From NCBI RefSeq assembly GCF_004912165.1, contig NZ_STGV01000001.1, positions 1,178,001 through 1,242,000 of the forward strand: a stretch of DNA of 64,000 nucleotides, read 5' to 3'. Source of the stretch: Peteryoungia ipomoeae. Its GTDB lineage: Bacteria > Pseudomonadota > Alphaproteobacteria > Rhizobiales > Rhizobiaceae. The notes under the pieces were generated by a model that saw only the letters and a list, made by a program, of their open reading frames with translations, was not told where the DNA came from and made no database searches. This document shows positions 1 to 9,393 of this stretch, piece by piece; within the stretch, counting starts at the first letter, position 1; the number at the start of each line of letters is the position of its first letter. The position numbers and the translations under genes were made by a program.

Positions 1-2
1 CG

Positions 3-323
3 CTCTGCAAGGCCGACCCGCCAATGCTTGTCGATCTTGAGGCAGACCCTTACGAGCTCGACAATCTCGCGGATGACCCCGAGCATGCCGGGGTTTTTGC
101 ACGACTGACAGCTCTGGCTGAAGAGCGCTGGGATCTGGCGCAGTTCGACGCTGCTGTGCGTGAAAGCCAGGCGCGCCGGCATGTGGTCTATGCCGCCCTG
201 CGAAACGGCGCCTATTTCCCCTGGGATTATCAGCCGCTGCAAAGAGCATCCGAGCGCTATATGCGCAACCACATGGATCTCAACGTCCTTGAGGAAAATC
301 AGCGGTTCCCCCGCGGGGAGTAA
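3..323 (+). CDS. betC: Choline-sulfatase-like protein, 3' part only
   Basis: C-terminal fragment of about 106 residues of a gene that begins before the window, so there is no start codon here; the frame is open from base 3. The text LVDLEADPYELDNLADDP is the late sulfatase motif. The tail with ESQARR, WDYQP and RYMRNHMDLN matches, from memory of the family, the C-terminus of choline-sulfatase, which hydrolyses choline-O-sulfate to choline and feeds glycine betaine synthesis. The catalytic Cys/Ser region lies outside the window. It converges on the chemoreceptor gene on the other strand, leaving 70 bp between them. The betI/betB/betA genes expected upstream cannot be seen, so the symbol rests on the C-terminal motif alone. 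Confidence 0.75.
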   Translation, partial: LCKADPPMLVDLEADPYELDNLADDPEHAGVFARLTALAEERWDLAQFDAAVRESQARRHVVYAALRNGAYFPWDYQPLQRASERYMRNHMDLNVLEENQRFPRGE

Positions 324-393
324 ATCGCTTCTCCAAACGCATCGCCCGCGGGCTGGCACCCGCGGGCGACTTCGTTTCGCAAAGAGGCCCCGG

Positions 394-2571
394 CTATGCA
401 GCCCGACGCTGGCTCGATGTCGAGCTCCTGAACATGTCAACCTGGCTGTTCAAGCGACCTACTTCGACACTGAGCGAATGGGTTGCGGCGTTTGCTTCCT
501 CGACCATGGCGGCATTCTGCTGCGTCATCTGATCCATCTGATTGATGGCCGAGTTGATTTCACCGATCGAGATGGACTGCTCGCGAGATGAAAGGACAAT
601 CGCGCCGACCTGCTGCTTGATCGCTTCGACATTCGCGCCGATCGACTGAATAACCTTTCCCGTCTCGCCAACGAGACCGACGCCCACGCGAACCTCCCGC
701 GCAGACCGTTCGATCAGCGCCTTGATCTCGCGTGCGGCCGTGGCAGAGCGCTGTGCGAGTTCGCGCACTTCCTGAGCAACCACGGCAAAGCCCTTGCCCG
801 CCTCGCCCGCACGGGCCGCTTCAACCCCGGCATTGAGCGCGAGCAGATTGGTCTGGAAGGCAATATCGTCGATCACGCCGATGATCTGTCCGACCTGATC
901 AGAGGATTGCTCAATCTGCGTGATGGCCGCAACCGTATCCGTAACAACGACTTCGGAGCGCTTGGCATCCGACATCGCGGTGTCCACCAGACCGTTGACA
1001 TTCTCCGCGCGTCGCACGGCATCCGACAGCGTATCGGCGACACCGCTCAATGCGGCCGAGGCCTGTTCCAATGCAGCTGCCTGCCGCTCCGTGCGCTGGG
1101 CAAGTTCGTCCGTCGCATGCGCAAGCTCCGATGAGCCGCCATTGATCGCCTCCGAACTTGTGCTGATCGTCAGCATGACCTGATGCAGCTTCGTCATGGA
1201 CTCGTTGAAATCGATGCGCAGCCTGTCCAGGTCACCCGCAAACGCAGCGGTAATCCGGTAATTTGTGTCGCCGTGCGAGAGGGCCGACAGCCCTTCTCCC
1301 AACGCCTGCACGGCCACTGCAATCTCTTGGGCCCGCGCTTGCCGATTGCGTTCCGTGTCCTCTTCCAGCGCGCGGAGCTCGGCCTGCTTCTTCAGCTCCT
1401 GCTGGCGTTCCAGTTCGGCCTGCTCCTTGATATTGACGATGCAGGTGTGGATGGCACGTCCCATCCGCCCAATTTCGTCCTTGCCGCCCTTCTGATCCAG
1501 CTGCACGGTCATATCCCTGGCAGCCAGTCTCTCCACAAGCCCGGTCAAGCGACCGAGAGGAACTGCGATCGTGACCGACATCGAGATCGCAATCAACGCG
1601 ACCGCTAGCAGTACCGTCGCGATCGCGGCCGATACGTAGAACAACTCTTGCTTTGACTGATCCGCAGAGACGGTGGCTGCGTCGACAAGCGCGGCAAGCA
1701 GCCAGTCTTCAACACCCTTCAAGGCATCAATCCGTTTGGTGGTCGCTGCAAACCACTCAGGCGCCTTCATGTCGGTCAGGTCTGCACCTGCGCCCGCAGA
1801 GATCAATCGACCGCGCTGAGCATCGACGATTGCCTGCTCGTCGATCGTCAGCTTGGCCTGCATTTCGGACTGACGATCCGGCGGCAGCAGCTTTAACGTC
1901 TGGGTGATCAACGCGGCCTGCGCGCCGTGCATCCCGGAAAATGCAAGGAAGCGTTTGGGATCGCTGACCCCGGCGCTGATAAAGCCGTTGCCCGTGCCGC
2001 GCTCCTGGCCAGCCAATTCCTTGGCGTTGAGGACAAGATTGTAGGCGACCAGATTGCCGGCATTGTCGGAGGTGGCGCTGGCCAGAGACCGCTGGCGGGA
2101 GAGATCAATCAGATCTGCAATCAGGGCTGTGAAGTAACCGAAGGATTCCGCTGGCTGCACTTGCAACGCGTCAATGCCACCGCGCAAAGCCTGCTGCTTG
2201 CCCAGCGTCTCCTCGATCTTCTGTGACAATGTGCCATCGAGGCTATTGCCTTCGCCACGGACGACTGAGAGCACCGTGGCCAGTTGCGAGACGGCCTCAT
2301 CGGCCTTGCCTCGCGCTGCCTTCAGCGCATCCCCACCTGTTGACCCCTTGGCCCCCAGGAAACCGGCTGTCAGACCGCGCTCAACTTGCAGGGTGTGAAT
2401 TGCCGCACCGATTATGGTCATTTCCTCGGACACGGACACGAGCCGAGTGGACACCTCGTAGCGCTCCCAGACAGCCTGCATCTGCATCGTGGCGAACACT
2501 GAAACGGCGATCAGCGGGGCGAGCAGAGCCCCGATAAGACGCCATTTCACGGAAATGTCGGTAAAGCGCAT
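394..2571 (-). CDS. Methyl-accepting chemotaxis protein with NIT sensor domain
   Basis: A 725-residue inner-membrane chemoreceptor. Order: short cytoplasmic start, TM1 about residues 11-30, a periplasmic helical sensor at about 45-295 resembling the nitrate/nitrite-sensing NIT domain ([15 protein letters not shown] early in it), TM2 about 310-335, HAMP to about 390, a second HAMP-like stretch at 415-465, then the signalling hairpin whose conserved tip ([37 protein letters not shown], described in two parts) lies near 567-604. It would pass ligand binding to CheA/CheW. No C-terminal CheR/CheB tethering pentapeptide is visible; it ends SSQRRAA. The ligand is unknown: NIT domains are linked to nitrate or nitrite, but that is family knowledge. 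It is monocistronic, in the same direction as gmk 117 bp upstream. Confidence 0.93.
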   Translation of the reverse strand: MRFTDISVKWRLIGALLAPLIAVSVFATMQMQAVWERYEVSTRLVSVSEEMTIIGAAIHTLQVERGLTAGFLGAKGSTGGDALKAARGKADEAVSQLATVLSVVRGEGNSLDGTLSQKIEETLGKQQALRGGIDALQVQPAESFGYFTALIADLIDLSRQRSLASATSDNAGNLVAYNLVLNAKELAGQERGTGNGFISAGVSDPKRFLAFSGMHGAQAALITQTLKLLPPDRQSEMQAKLTIDEQAIVDAQRGRLISAGAGADLTDMKAPEWFAATTKRIDALKGVEDWLLAALVDAATVSADQSKQELFYVSAAIATVLLAVALIAISMSVTIAVPLGRLTGLVERLAARDMTVQLDQKGGKDEIGRMGRAIHTCIVNIKEQAELERQQELKKQAELRALEEDTERNRQARAQEIAVAVQALGEGLSALSHGDTNYRITAAFAGDLDRLRIDFNESMTKLHQVMLTISTSSEAINGGSSELAHATDELAQRTERQAAALEQASAALSGVADTLSDAVRRAENVNGLVDTAMSDAKRSEVVVTDTVAAITQIEQSSDQVGQIIGVIDDIAFQTNLLALNAGVEAARAGEAGKGFAVVAQEVRELAQRSATAAREIKALIERSAREVRVGVGLVGETGKVIQSIGANVEAIKQQVGAIVLSSREQSISIGEINSAINQMDQMTQQNAAMVEEANAATHSLSVEVGRLNSQVDMFRSSTSSQRRAA

Positions 2572-2688
2572 GGTAAGCCCCGCAATCGCAATCTGTGATT
2601 TTACGAAGGCGAGGCTACAAGCGATCTTTTAATTTTAGCTAAACCTAAGTCAGCCTCAGGCTGCGGCAGATGCGCGCAACAACTTTGT

Positions 2689-3336
2689 TTATTTGACAAG
2701 CTCGCCGACGAAATCAAAGAGCCCGTGACGCCGATCCCGACGCAGACGTTCCGCCTTGACGATCGACTGTACCGCATCGAAGGCGGAGTTCAGATCGTCA
2801 TTCACGATAACATAGTCGTATTCGCGCCAATGCTCGATCTCGGCACGGGAATTGTTGAGGCGTGTCTGGATGACCTCTTCGGTATCTTCCGCACGGCGAT
2901 GCAGCCGCGATTGGAGCTCTGCCATGGTCGGCGGCAGGATGAAGATCGACACCACATCGGCGGCCATCTTCTCTTGCAGCTGCTGGGCGCCCTGCCAGTC
3001 GATGTCGAACAGCATGTCGCGCCCCTCGCCCATCGCTGTTTCAACGGCTTCGCGCGGCGTGCCGTAAAAATTGCCGTGCACCTCAGCCCATTCCAGCAGG
3101 CTGTCGCTGTCACGCAGGCGCTCGAACTCACGCTGCGAGACGAAGTGGTAGTGCACGCCCTCGATCTCGCTCTGGCGACGCTGACGCGTGGTCACGCTCA
3201 CCGACAGGCTGATCTGGGGATCGCGGTCCATCAGGGTGCGCGCGATGGTCGATTTCCCGGCGCCGGATGGAGAGGAAATGACGAGCATCAGGCCGCGCCT
3301 GGCGATGGAGACTGAGGGGGGCGTCGAAGAGACCAT
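2689..3336 (-). CDS. gmk: Guanylate kinase
   Basis: A 215-residue enzyme that phosphorylates GMP to GDP with ATP, in the cytosol. The P-loop [10 protein letters not shown] is at residues 21-30, followed by the GMP-binding VTTRQRR and EGVHYHF segments and the IDWQGAQQ motif typical of Gmk. The start is ATG with GGAG five bases upstream; the first 16 residues precede the core and are variable in the family. It begins two bases after the yicC stop, so yicC and gmk are one transcript. This mltG-yicC-gmk arrangement is common in rhizobia. Downstream is a chemoreceptor rather than another housekeeping gene. Confidence 0.97.
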   Translation of the reverse strand: MVSSTPPSVSIARRGLMLVISSPSGAGKSTIARTLMDRDPQISLSVSVTTRQRRQSEIEGVHYHFVSQREFERLRDSDSLLEWAEVHGNFYGTPREAVETAMGEGRDMLFDIDWQGAQQLQEKMAADVVSIFILPPTMAELQSRLHRRAEDTEEVIQTRLNNSRAEIEHWREYDYVIVNDDLNSAFDAVQSIVKAERLRRDRRHGLFDFVGELVK

Positions 3337-3338
3337 GA

Positions 3339-4229
3339 TTACTCCAAATTCTGAACCTGTTCGCGGAACTGGTCTATGACGACCTTCAGCTCGATGCCGG
3401 CGGCAGTTACCGCGACGGAGCTGGATTTGGAACAGATGGTATTTGCTTCGCGGTTAAATTCCTGTGCCAAGAAATCAAGCTTGCGCCCGATAGGCCCACC
3501 GCTGGAAAGTAGGTCGCGGGCGGCAACCACATGGGCGTTCAGCCGGTCAATTTCCTCGCGCAGATCCGCCTTGGTGGCGAGAAGCGCCATTTCCTGATGC
3601 AGCCGGTCGCGGTCGAGGCTCGAGGCGCCGTCCATCAGGGCCGCCAGCTGACCTTCTAGGCGCTTTCCGATTTCCTCGGGCTGCCGGGCGGGATCGGCTT
3701 CGATCTGCCGCGCCAAATGTTCGATACGATTGATATGATCTGAAAGGATACGGCCAAGCGCATCGCCTTCGCTGCCGCGCATGACGACCATGGCCTTCAC
3801 TGCTTTGCCAAGCCCATCAAGAATATTGCTGTCGCGGGCTGCAATCGCTTCTGCGTCGTCGGCGGCTTCCCTGAAATCGACAAGGCCACGAATGGAAAGA
3901 AGAGCATCAAGGCGCATCGGCGCTGGATCAACCAGCGTGGGGCCAAGGGTGTCGCGCAGTGCCAGCACGGCATCGAGCGCCTCTCGGTTCAACACTGCCT
4001 CGACCTTGTTCTCGGCAACCATGACGTTGAGCGCGACCTGGAGATTGCCCCTGGCCACAGAAGTTCCAACCAGACGGCGGACATCGGCCTCCATGGCCTC
4101 ATAGCCTTGCGGCAGGCGGGATCGGATATCCAACCCCTTGCCATTGACCGAGCGAAGCTCCCAGGCCCAACGGTAACGACCGCACGTGCCTTCGACACGG
4201 GCAAAGCCCGTCATGGATTGCAGTGTCAT
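3339..4229 (-). CDS. yicC: YicC family endoribonuclease-like protein
   Basis: A 296-residue soluble protein opening with the family signature LQSMTGFAR. The C-terminal third carries the DUF1732 block ([32 protein letters not shown]). E. coli YicC has been described as an endoribonuclease affecting small-RNA stability; the precise role in alphaproteobacteria is not settled. Length is normal for the family. It lies between mltG (41 bp upstream) and gmk (2 bp downstream) in one operon direction. Confidence 0.92.
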   Translation of the reverse strand: MTLQSMTGFARVEGTCGRYRWAWELRSVNGKGLDIRSRLPQGYEAMEADVRRLVGTSVARGNLQVALNVMVAENKVEAVLNREALDAVLALRDTLGPTLVDPAPMRLDALLSIRGLVDFREAADDAEAIAARDSNILDGLGKAVKAMVVMRGSEGDALGRILSDHINRIEHLARQIEADPARQPEEIGKRLEGQLAALMDGASSLDRDRLHQEMALLATKADLREEIDRLNAHVVAARDLLSSGGPIGRKLDFLAQEFNREANTICSKSSSVAVTAAGIELKVVIDQFREQVQNLE

Positions 4230-4270
4230 CCCCCGTCCCTTCCCCGCGGACTTCCGTTGCCCTTGGACCT

Positions 4271-5482
4271 TCAGTTGCTTGTGCCGGGATCGGCCTCAGG
4301 TTCGACATCAAGCGTCGCCGGTGGCGTCTGTGCCCGTTCTGCTTCCAGCTTGCGCCAGCGACGGACATTGGCATTGTGCTCGTCCAGTGTCGATGCAAAA
4401 GCGTGCCCGCCAGTACCATCCGCGACAAAATAGAGGTCGTCGGTCTTCCACGGATGCGCAACCGCTTCGAGCGCTGCCCGTCCCGGATTGGCGATCGGGC
4501 CTGGCGGCAGGCCGCGGATCACATAGGTGTTGTAAGGCGTTTCCTTGCGGATATCAGACTGAAAGATCGGACGATCCGCTGGCTTTCCATCGCCACCGAA
4601 GAGACCGTAGATGATGGTTGGATCGGACTGCAGACGCATCTTCTTGTTCAGGCGATTGATGAAGACCGAGGCGACATGGGCGCGCTCATCGTCCTTGCCG
4701 GTTTCTTTCTCGACGATCGAGGCCAGCGTGACAAACTCTTCCTTTGTCTGGACCGGAAGATCTGGATCGCGCTTTTCCCAGATCTGGTCGATCAGGCGGG
4801 TCTGGGCCGCCTGCATCTGCGCGACGATCTCGGCGCGCTTGGTGCCGCGGCTGAACTTGTACGTATCGGGACGCAGGCTGCCTTCGACAGGCAGTGTGGC
4901 AGGAAGGTCCCCTTCCAGGATCGGATCAGACGCCAGACGCTGGAAAATCTGCTTGACCGTCAAACCTTCCGGCAGGGAAACGGAGTAAAGGATCGACTTG
5001 CCGGATTCCAGCAACTCGGTGATTTCCTTCATCGAGACGCCGGCCTTGATTTCATATTCGCCGGCCTTCAGCGTCTGGCCATCCTTGAGATAGGTGGAGG
5101 TCACATAGCGATAGACACGGGCGTCTGAAATGATGCCATTGCGTTCCAGGTTGTTGGCAATCTCCGCCAAGCCTGCGCCATTGCGCACGACAAAGCTGCT
5201 ATTGGCGACAAGCGGCCCCGGCGAATGATAGCTGTCCATCGCATAAAAGAAGATGCCGACGGCCGCCACGCAGACGAAAACAACCACAGTCATCAGGAAG
5301 TTCAGGAAGATCACCAGCTGACTATGCGCCTTGCGGGAGCGCCGCGGCGGCTCTGGCAGGCGCTCGGGCCGCAGGGCTTCCGCCGGCGACTTCGGAATCA
5401 ATGGACCTTTGGCGGCCTCGGCGTCGCGGCCAAAGGGGGCACCGTTGTTCTGGCTGCTGCCATTCGAAATAGTGTCGGTCAC
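4271..5482 (-). CDS. mltG: Endolytic murein transglycosylase MltG (YceG)
   Basis: A 403-residue membrane-anchored lytic transglycosylase that cuts nascent glycan strands in the periplasm and helps set peptidoglycan chain length. There is a proline- and arginine-rich cytoplasmic tail, one TM at about residues 55-80, a LysM-like section, then the YceG catalytic domain with SIVEKE (catalytic Glu near residue 258) and LPPGPIANPG. Start choice: a TTG two codons upstream (5488) directly abuts AGGA, which is too close, whereas the GTG at 5482 has AGGA six bases away, so I chose GTG. It follows fabF after a terminator hairpin and leads the mltG-yicC-gmk group. Confidence 0.93.
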   Translation of the reverse strand: MTDTISNGSSQNNGAPFGRDAEAAKGPLIPKSPAEALRPERLPEPPRRSRKAHSQLVIFLNFLMTVVVFVCVAAVGIFFYAMDSYHSPGPLVANSSFVVRNGAGLAEIANNLERNGIISDARVYRYVTSTYLKDGQTLKAGEYEIKAGVSMKEITELLESGKSILYSVSLPEGLTVKQIFQRLASDPILEGDLPATLPVEGSLRPDTYKFSRGTKRAEIVAQMQAAQTRLIDQIWEKRDPDLPVQTKEEFVTLASIVEKETGKDDERAHVASVFINRLNKKMRLQSDPTIIYGLFGGDGKPADRPIFQSDIRKETPYNTYVIRGLPPGPIANPGRAALEAVAHPWKTDDLYFVADGTGGHAFASTLDEHNANVRRWRKLEAERAQTPPATLDVEPEADPGTSN

Positions 5483-5637
5483 CGGCAATCCTGCTTGATG
5501 GGTCTGTCGCGGCTGTTTCGGTCAGCAATGCGGCGAAAATCCGGGCCAATGCCACCCAAAAGACGCTGATCGGGCATTCGTTTTTAGCCGCGTCGACGGG
5601 GCGGCGACAAGTCTCCTTGTCACCTTTCCCAAGAGAA

Positions 5638-5659
5638 GGCCGGAAGGATGCTTCCGGCC
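5638..5659 (-). terminator. Terminator hairpin after fabF
   Basis: A perfect 9-bp stem (GGCCGGAAG / CTTCCGGCC) with a 4-base loop. On the minus strand it is followed by a pyrimidine-rich TTCTCTT. It lies nine bases past the fabF stop and before mltG, so it likely ends or thins the fab transcript. A second short hairpin (GACAAG / CTTGTC) lies a little further downstream. Confidence 0.7.
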
Positions 5660-5667
5660 CGGCATGA

Positions 5668-6924
5668 TCAATCTTCGTAGCGCTTCAAGACCAGAGAGGC
5701 ATTGGTGCCGCCAAAGCCGAAGGAGTTCGACAGGGCGACGCGAATATCACGCTTACGCGCCGTATGCGGCACGAGATCGATCTTGGTCTCGACATCGGGA
5801 TTGTCGAGGTTGAGTGTCGGCGGCGCCACGCCGTCGCGGATGGCGAGCGTCGAGAAGATCGCTTCGACAGCGCCTGCGGCGCCGAGAAGGTGGCCGATCG
5901 CCGACTTGGTCGACGACATCGAGACATTGGCAGCGTGATCACCGAGCAGACGCTCGACGGCGCCAAGCTCGATCGTGTCGGCCATGGTCGAGGTGCCATG
6001 CGCATTGATGTAGTCGATGTCGGACGGCTGCAAGCCGGCGCGCTTCAGCGCCATGGTCATGCAGCGGAATGCGCCGTCACCATCTTCGGAAGGCGCGGTG
6101 ATGTGGAACGCATCGCCCGAGAGGCCGTAGCCGACGACTTCCGCATAGATCTTCGCGCGACGCGCTTTGGCGTGCTCAAGTTCTTCGAGAATGACGATAC
6201 CGGCGCCCTCGCCCATGACGAAACCGTCGCGATCCTTGTCGTAAGGACGCGAGGCTGCCGTCGGATCGTCGTTGCGGGCGGTCGACAGCGCACGGCAGGC
6301 GGCAAAGCCGGCAAGCGAGATGCGGCTGATTGGCGATTCCGTGCCGCCTGCAACCATGACATCGGCATCACCGAGTGCCACCAGGCGGGCCGCATCGCCA
6401 ATCGCGTGCGCACCGGTCGAGCAAGCGGTAACGACCGAGTGGTTCGGACCGCGCAGCTTGTGGCGGATCGAGACCTGGCCGGAAGCGAGATTGATCAGAC
6501 GCCCCGGAATGAAGAAAGGCGACAGGCGGCGCGGACCTTTGTCGCGAAGGATGTGGCCGGCTTCAACGATGCCTTCGAGGCCGCCGATACCAGACCCGAT
6601 CAGAACGCCCGTGGCGCACTGCTCGTCGTCGGTTTTCGGCTCCCAGCCGGCATCCTTCAGCGCCATATCGGCAGCGGCGATGGCGTAGATGATGAAAGGG
6701 TCGACCTTGCGCTGCTCCTTGGGCTCCATCCAGTCGTCTGGATTGTAGGCACCCTCACCCTCTGTCGGGATACGGCAGGCGATCTTTGCAGGCAGATCTT
6801 CGACTTCGAACTCTGTAACGAGACGCGCACCGCTCTGACCAGCGATCAAGCGCTGCCAGGTCAGTTCCGTCCCACATCCCAGAGGAGATACCATGCCGGT
6901 ACCGGTGATAACGACACGTCTCAT
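5668..6924 (-). CDS. fabF: 3-oxoacyl-[acyl-carrier-protein] synthase II
   Basis: A 418-residue condensing enzyme of type II fatty-acid synthesis that joins malonyl-ACP to acyl-ACP. The catalytic triad is visible: Cys168 in VVTACSTGAH, His309 in NAHGTSTMADTIE and His345 in KSAIGHLLGAAGA. It starts RRVVITGTGMVSPLG and ends in NASLVLKRYED, a full-length FabF. It follows acpP on the same strand, 131 bp away, with two hairpins between. The fabD-fabG-acpP-fabF order is the usual alphaproteobacterial one. Confidence 0.97.
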   Translation of the reverse strand: MRRVVITGTGMVSPLGCGTELTWQRLIAGQSGARLVTEFEVEDLPAKIACRIPTEGEGAYNPDDWMEPKEQRKVDPFIIYAIAAADMALKDAGWEPKTDDEQCATGVLIGSGIGGLEGIVEAGHILRDKGPRRLSPFFIPGRLINLASGQVSIRHKLRGPNHSVVTACSTGAHAIGDAARLVALGDADVMVAGGTESPISRISLAGFAACRALSTARNDDPTAASRPYDKDRDGFVMGEGAGIVILEELEHAKARRAKIYAEVVGYGLSGDAFHITAPSEDGDGAFRCMTMALKRAGLQPSDIDYINAHGTSTMADTIELGAVERLLGDHAANVSMSSTKSAIGHLLGAAGAVEAIFSTLAIRDGVAPPTLNLDNPDVETKIDLVPHTARKRDIRVALSNSFGFGGTNASLVLKRYED

Positions 6925-6987
6925 CGTTCGTGGCCCACCCTGCAGTTATCGGCCAGGAACGGCCGGTGTTTGCTCACTATACAAGAA

Positions 6988-7006
6988 GGCCCGCAAAATG
7001 CGGGCC
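6988..7006 (-). terminator. Partial terminator or attenuator between acpP and fabF
   Basis: GGCCCGC and GCGGGCC form a perfect 7-bp stem with a 5-base loop; on the minus strand it is followed by TTCTTGT. A second hairpin (7018-7035, GGCGGGC / GCCCGTC with one G-U pair and a 4-base loop) lies just before it in the same transcript. Together they could end most acpP transcripts, letting the small, abundant ACP mRNA exceed fabF mRNA. The function is inferred from structure and position. Confidence 0.5.
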
Positions 7007-7055
7007 CTAGCAGACAGGACGGGCGAAGGCCCGCCTTCCGCAATCTGTTGATCGA

Positions 7056-7292
7056 TTAGGCCTGAGCCTTCTCGATGAACTTCACGGCGTCGCCGACGGT
7101 CAGGATCGAGTCAGCAGCGTCATCCGGGATTTCAACGCCGAATTCTTCTTCGAAGGCCATGACCAGTTCGACGGTGTCGAGCGAGTCTGCGCCCAGATCG
7201 TCGATGAAGCTCGCGCCTTCGACAACCTTTTCAGCGTCAACGCCGAGATGATCAACTACAATTTTCTTCACGCGTTCTGCGATATCGCTCAT
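7056..7292 (-). CDS. acpP: Acyl carrier protein
   Basis: A 78-residue acidic carrier protein that holds growing acyl chains on a 4'-phosphopantetheine arm. The attachment site is Ser37 in [10 protein letters not shown]. The frame is open upstream for 50 more codons, but the family start [10 protein letters not shown] at 7292 is preceded by a GAGG ribosome site, and the extra text is not ACP-like, so the short form is chosen. It sits between fabG and fabF with a 275-bp leader region upstream that holds a palindrome, and hairpins downstream. Confidence 0.97.
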   Translation of the reverse strand: MSDIAERVKKIVVDHLGVDAEKVVEGASFIDDLGADSLDTVELVMAFEEEFGVEIPDDAADSILTVGDAVKFIEKAQA

Positions 7293-7389
7293 GTCGGTAC
7301 CTCGACCTTCTAATCTCAGAGGGAGCCCTAATGGCTGCCCTACCCTGCATCCCGCCGATGGATCCTGAAAGTTTCCACCAGCAAACCTG

Positions 7390-7442
7390 TTCGGCTCAAT
7401 CCAGAGCGGTTTATGCAAACAAAAGCATAAACTTCGGCTCAA
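7390..7442 (-). promoter_or_regulatory. Palindrome flanked by direct repeats upstream of acpP
   Basis: Within the fabG-acpP gap, GTTTATGC (7409-7416) and GCATAAAC (7425-7432) form a perfect 8-bp inverted repeat around an A-rich 8-base spacer. The 10-mer TTCGGCTCAA occurs at 7390-7399 and again at 7433-7442, bracketing the palindrome. The region is about 100-150 bp upstream of the acpP start, where a promoter is expected. It could be a regulator site or a leader hairpin; the sequence does not decide. Confidence 0.4.
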
Positions 7443-7567
7443 ACGATGGAGCGACTGCTCACAGTCATGGCCCGCTTAACACGGTTTCAGCGCGCCGCAA
7501 AGCCAGAAATTCACCCCATCCCATTGGTCAACATCCTAATGTGACGGGTGTCTTTCCAGCAATCTTC

Positions 7568-8305
7568 TCAGATCATCGCCATGCCGCCATTGACGTGCAA
7601 TGTCTGGCCGGTGACATAGCCCGCTTCGTTGGAAGCGAGGTAGAGCACGGCAGCTGCAATGTCAGAGCCTGCCCCCATGCGCTTCATCGGGATCGCGCCC
7701 ATGATCGCATCTTTCTGCTTCTCATTGAGCTTGCCGGTCATGGCGCTTTCAATGAAGCCCGGCGCGACGCAATTGACGGTGACGTTGCGGGTCGCGATTT
7801 CCTGGGCCAGCGACTTGGAAAAGCCGATCATGCCGGCCTTGGAGGCGCAGTAGTTGGCCTGACCCGGATTGCCGGTGACACCGACGATCGAGGTGATGTT
7901 GATGATGCGGCCATGACGGCGACGCATCATCGGATGGGTCAGTTCGCGGGTCAGGCGGAAAACGGAGGTGAGGTTCACTTCCAGAACCGCATCCCAGTCC
8001 TCGTCAGACATGCGCACGAAGAGGCCGTCCTTGGTGATGCCGGCATTGTTGACGAGGATGTCGACACCGCCGAGCACTTCCTCGGCCTTTTCGCCGAGCG
8101 CCTTGACTTCGGCGCGATCGGAAAGGTTGGCCGGGAAGATGTGGACGCGATCGCCGAGTTCGGCGGCCAGCGCTTCCAGCTTCTCGACGCGGGTGCCGTG
8201 CAGGCCGACGATGGCACCCTGTGCGTGCAGCATGCGGGCGATTTCTTCGCCGAGGCCACCGGTCGCACCGGTCACGAGGGCCTTGCGGCCGGTCAGGTCA
8301 AACAT
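7568..8305 (-). CDS. fabG: 3-oxoacyl-[acyl-carrier-protein] reductase
   Basis: A 245-residue NADPH-dependent reductase of the SDR superfamily that reduces 3-ketoacyl-ACP in fatty-acid elongation. The nucleotide-binding TGATGGLG is near residues 12-19, NNAG is in place, and the catalytic triad is Ser139, Tyr152, Lys156 (NITSIVG; NYCASK). The end, GQTLHVNGGMAMI, is typical of FabG. AAGGAAG lies six bases before the ATG. It is 29 bp after fabD and clearly cotranscribed with it. Confidence 0.97.
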   Translation of the reverse strand: MFDLTGRKALVTGATGGLGEEIARMLHAQGAIVGLHGTRVEKLEALAAELGDRVHIFPANLSDRAEVKALGEKAEEVLGGVDILVNNAGITKDGLFVRMSDEDWDAVLEVNLTSVFRLTRELTHPMMRRRHGRIINITSIVGVTGNPGQANYCASKAGMIGFSKSLAQEIATRNVTVNCVAPGFIESAMTGKLNEKQKDAIMGAIPMKRMGAGSDIAAAVLYLASNEAGYVTGQTLHVNGGMAMI

Positions 8306-8334
8306 GATGGTCTTCCTTGTTGATCGTTTCGGCG

Positions 8335-9279
8335 TCAGCCGTTCAATGCGGCAATCGCCGCCTCGATATCGGCAGGGCCATTGACGGCGACGCCGGAGAT
8401 GTTCTTGTCAATGCGGCGGGCAAGACCGGTCAGCACCTTGCCGGAGCCGATCTCGTAGAGAGTTGTTACGCCATTCGCGCCAAACCATTCGACGGTCTCG
8501 CGCCAGCGCACCTGACCGGTGACCTGTTCGACGAGCAGGTCAGAAATTTCGGCGGCAGAGGTAACCGGGGCCGCGCGCACATTGGCGATCAGCGGCACGA
8601 CCGGATCCTTCTTATCGACCTTTGCCAGCGCCTCGCGCATGGCGTCGGCAGCCGGGCCCATAAGCGCGGAATGGAAGGGTGCGGAGACCGGCAGCATGAT
8701 GGCGCGCTTGGCGCCCTTTTCGCTCGCCAGTGCCGCTGCCTTCTCAACGGCGACCTTGCCACCCGAAATGACCAGCTGACCGCCGCCATTGTCATTGGCG
8801 ATCTGGCACGGGCCCTCGGCCGCGGCCTCTTCGCAGATCACCTGCACATCGCCGTGCTCGAGGCCGATAATGGCGGCCATTGCGCCCTCACCCACTGGCA
8901 CTGCTGCCTGCATGGCATTGCCGCGGATGCGCAGGAGACGGGCAGTATCGGCGATCGAGAAGGTGCCGGCTGCACAGAGCGCTGAATATTCACCGAGCGA
9001 ATGGCCGGCGACAAAGGCGACCTTCGACGTGAGGTCGAGGCCCTTGGCTTCCAGCACGCGGATCACGGCCATCGAAACGGCCATCAGGGCCGGCTGCGCA
9101 TTGGCAGTCAGCGTCAAGGTTTCCTCGGGGCCATTCCACATGATGTCGGAAAGCTTCTGGCCGAGCGCTTCGTCCACTTCTTCAAAAACGGCACGGGCTT
9201 CGGCAAAATTGTCGGCAAGATCCTTGCCCATCCCGACGGCCTGGCTGCCCTGGCCCGGAAAGGTGAATGCGACTGTCAT
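8335..9279 (-). CDS. fabD: Malonyl-CoA:ACP transacylase
   Basis: A 314-residue enzyme that transfers malonyl groups from CoA to ACP. It shows FTFPGQGSQ at the start, the nucleophile Ser94 in AGHSLGEYSAL and the partner His203 in SAPFHSALM. AGGGAG precedes the ATG by seven bases. It is the first gene of the fabD-fabG(-acpP-fabF) cluster; the 114 bp upstream should hold its promoter, where a TTGACT box (complement of 9329-9334) is a weak -35 candidate. Confidence 0.97.
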   Translation of the reverse strand: MTVAFTFPGQGSQAVGMGKDLADNFAEARAVFEEVDEALGQKLSDIMWNGPEETLTLTANAQPALMAVSMAVIRVLEAKGLDLTSKVAFVAGHSLGEYSALCAAGTFSIADTARLLRIRGNAMQAAVPVGEGAMAAIIGLEHGDVQVICEEAAAEGPCQIANDNGGGQLVISGGKVAVEKAAALASEKGAKRAIMLPVSAPFHSALMGPAADAMREALAKVDKKDPVVPLIANVRAAPVTSAAEISDLLVEQVTGQVRWRETVEWFGANGVTTLYEIGSGKVLTGLARRIDKNISGVAVNGPADIEAAIAALNG

Positions 9280-9393
9280 GGGTCTTTCTCCCTGGGTTTT
9301 TGCCCTCCATTCACATCTTTGCCGTGGGAGTCAAGTGTCGGAAGCTGCATCCCCTGATCCGCAATGCGCGCCAGAGCTTTGTTCCCGTAGCAG

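Noticed and set aside
5764..7059. Plus-strand open frame of 431 codons opposite fabF
   Set aside because: Shadow frame; the fabF catalytic triad is intact on the other strand.
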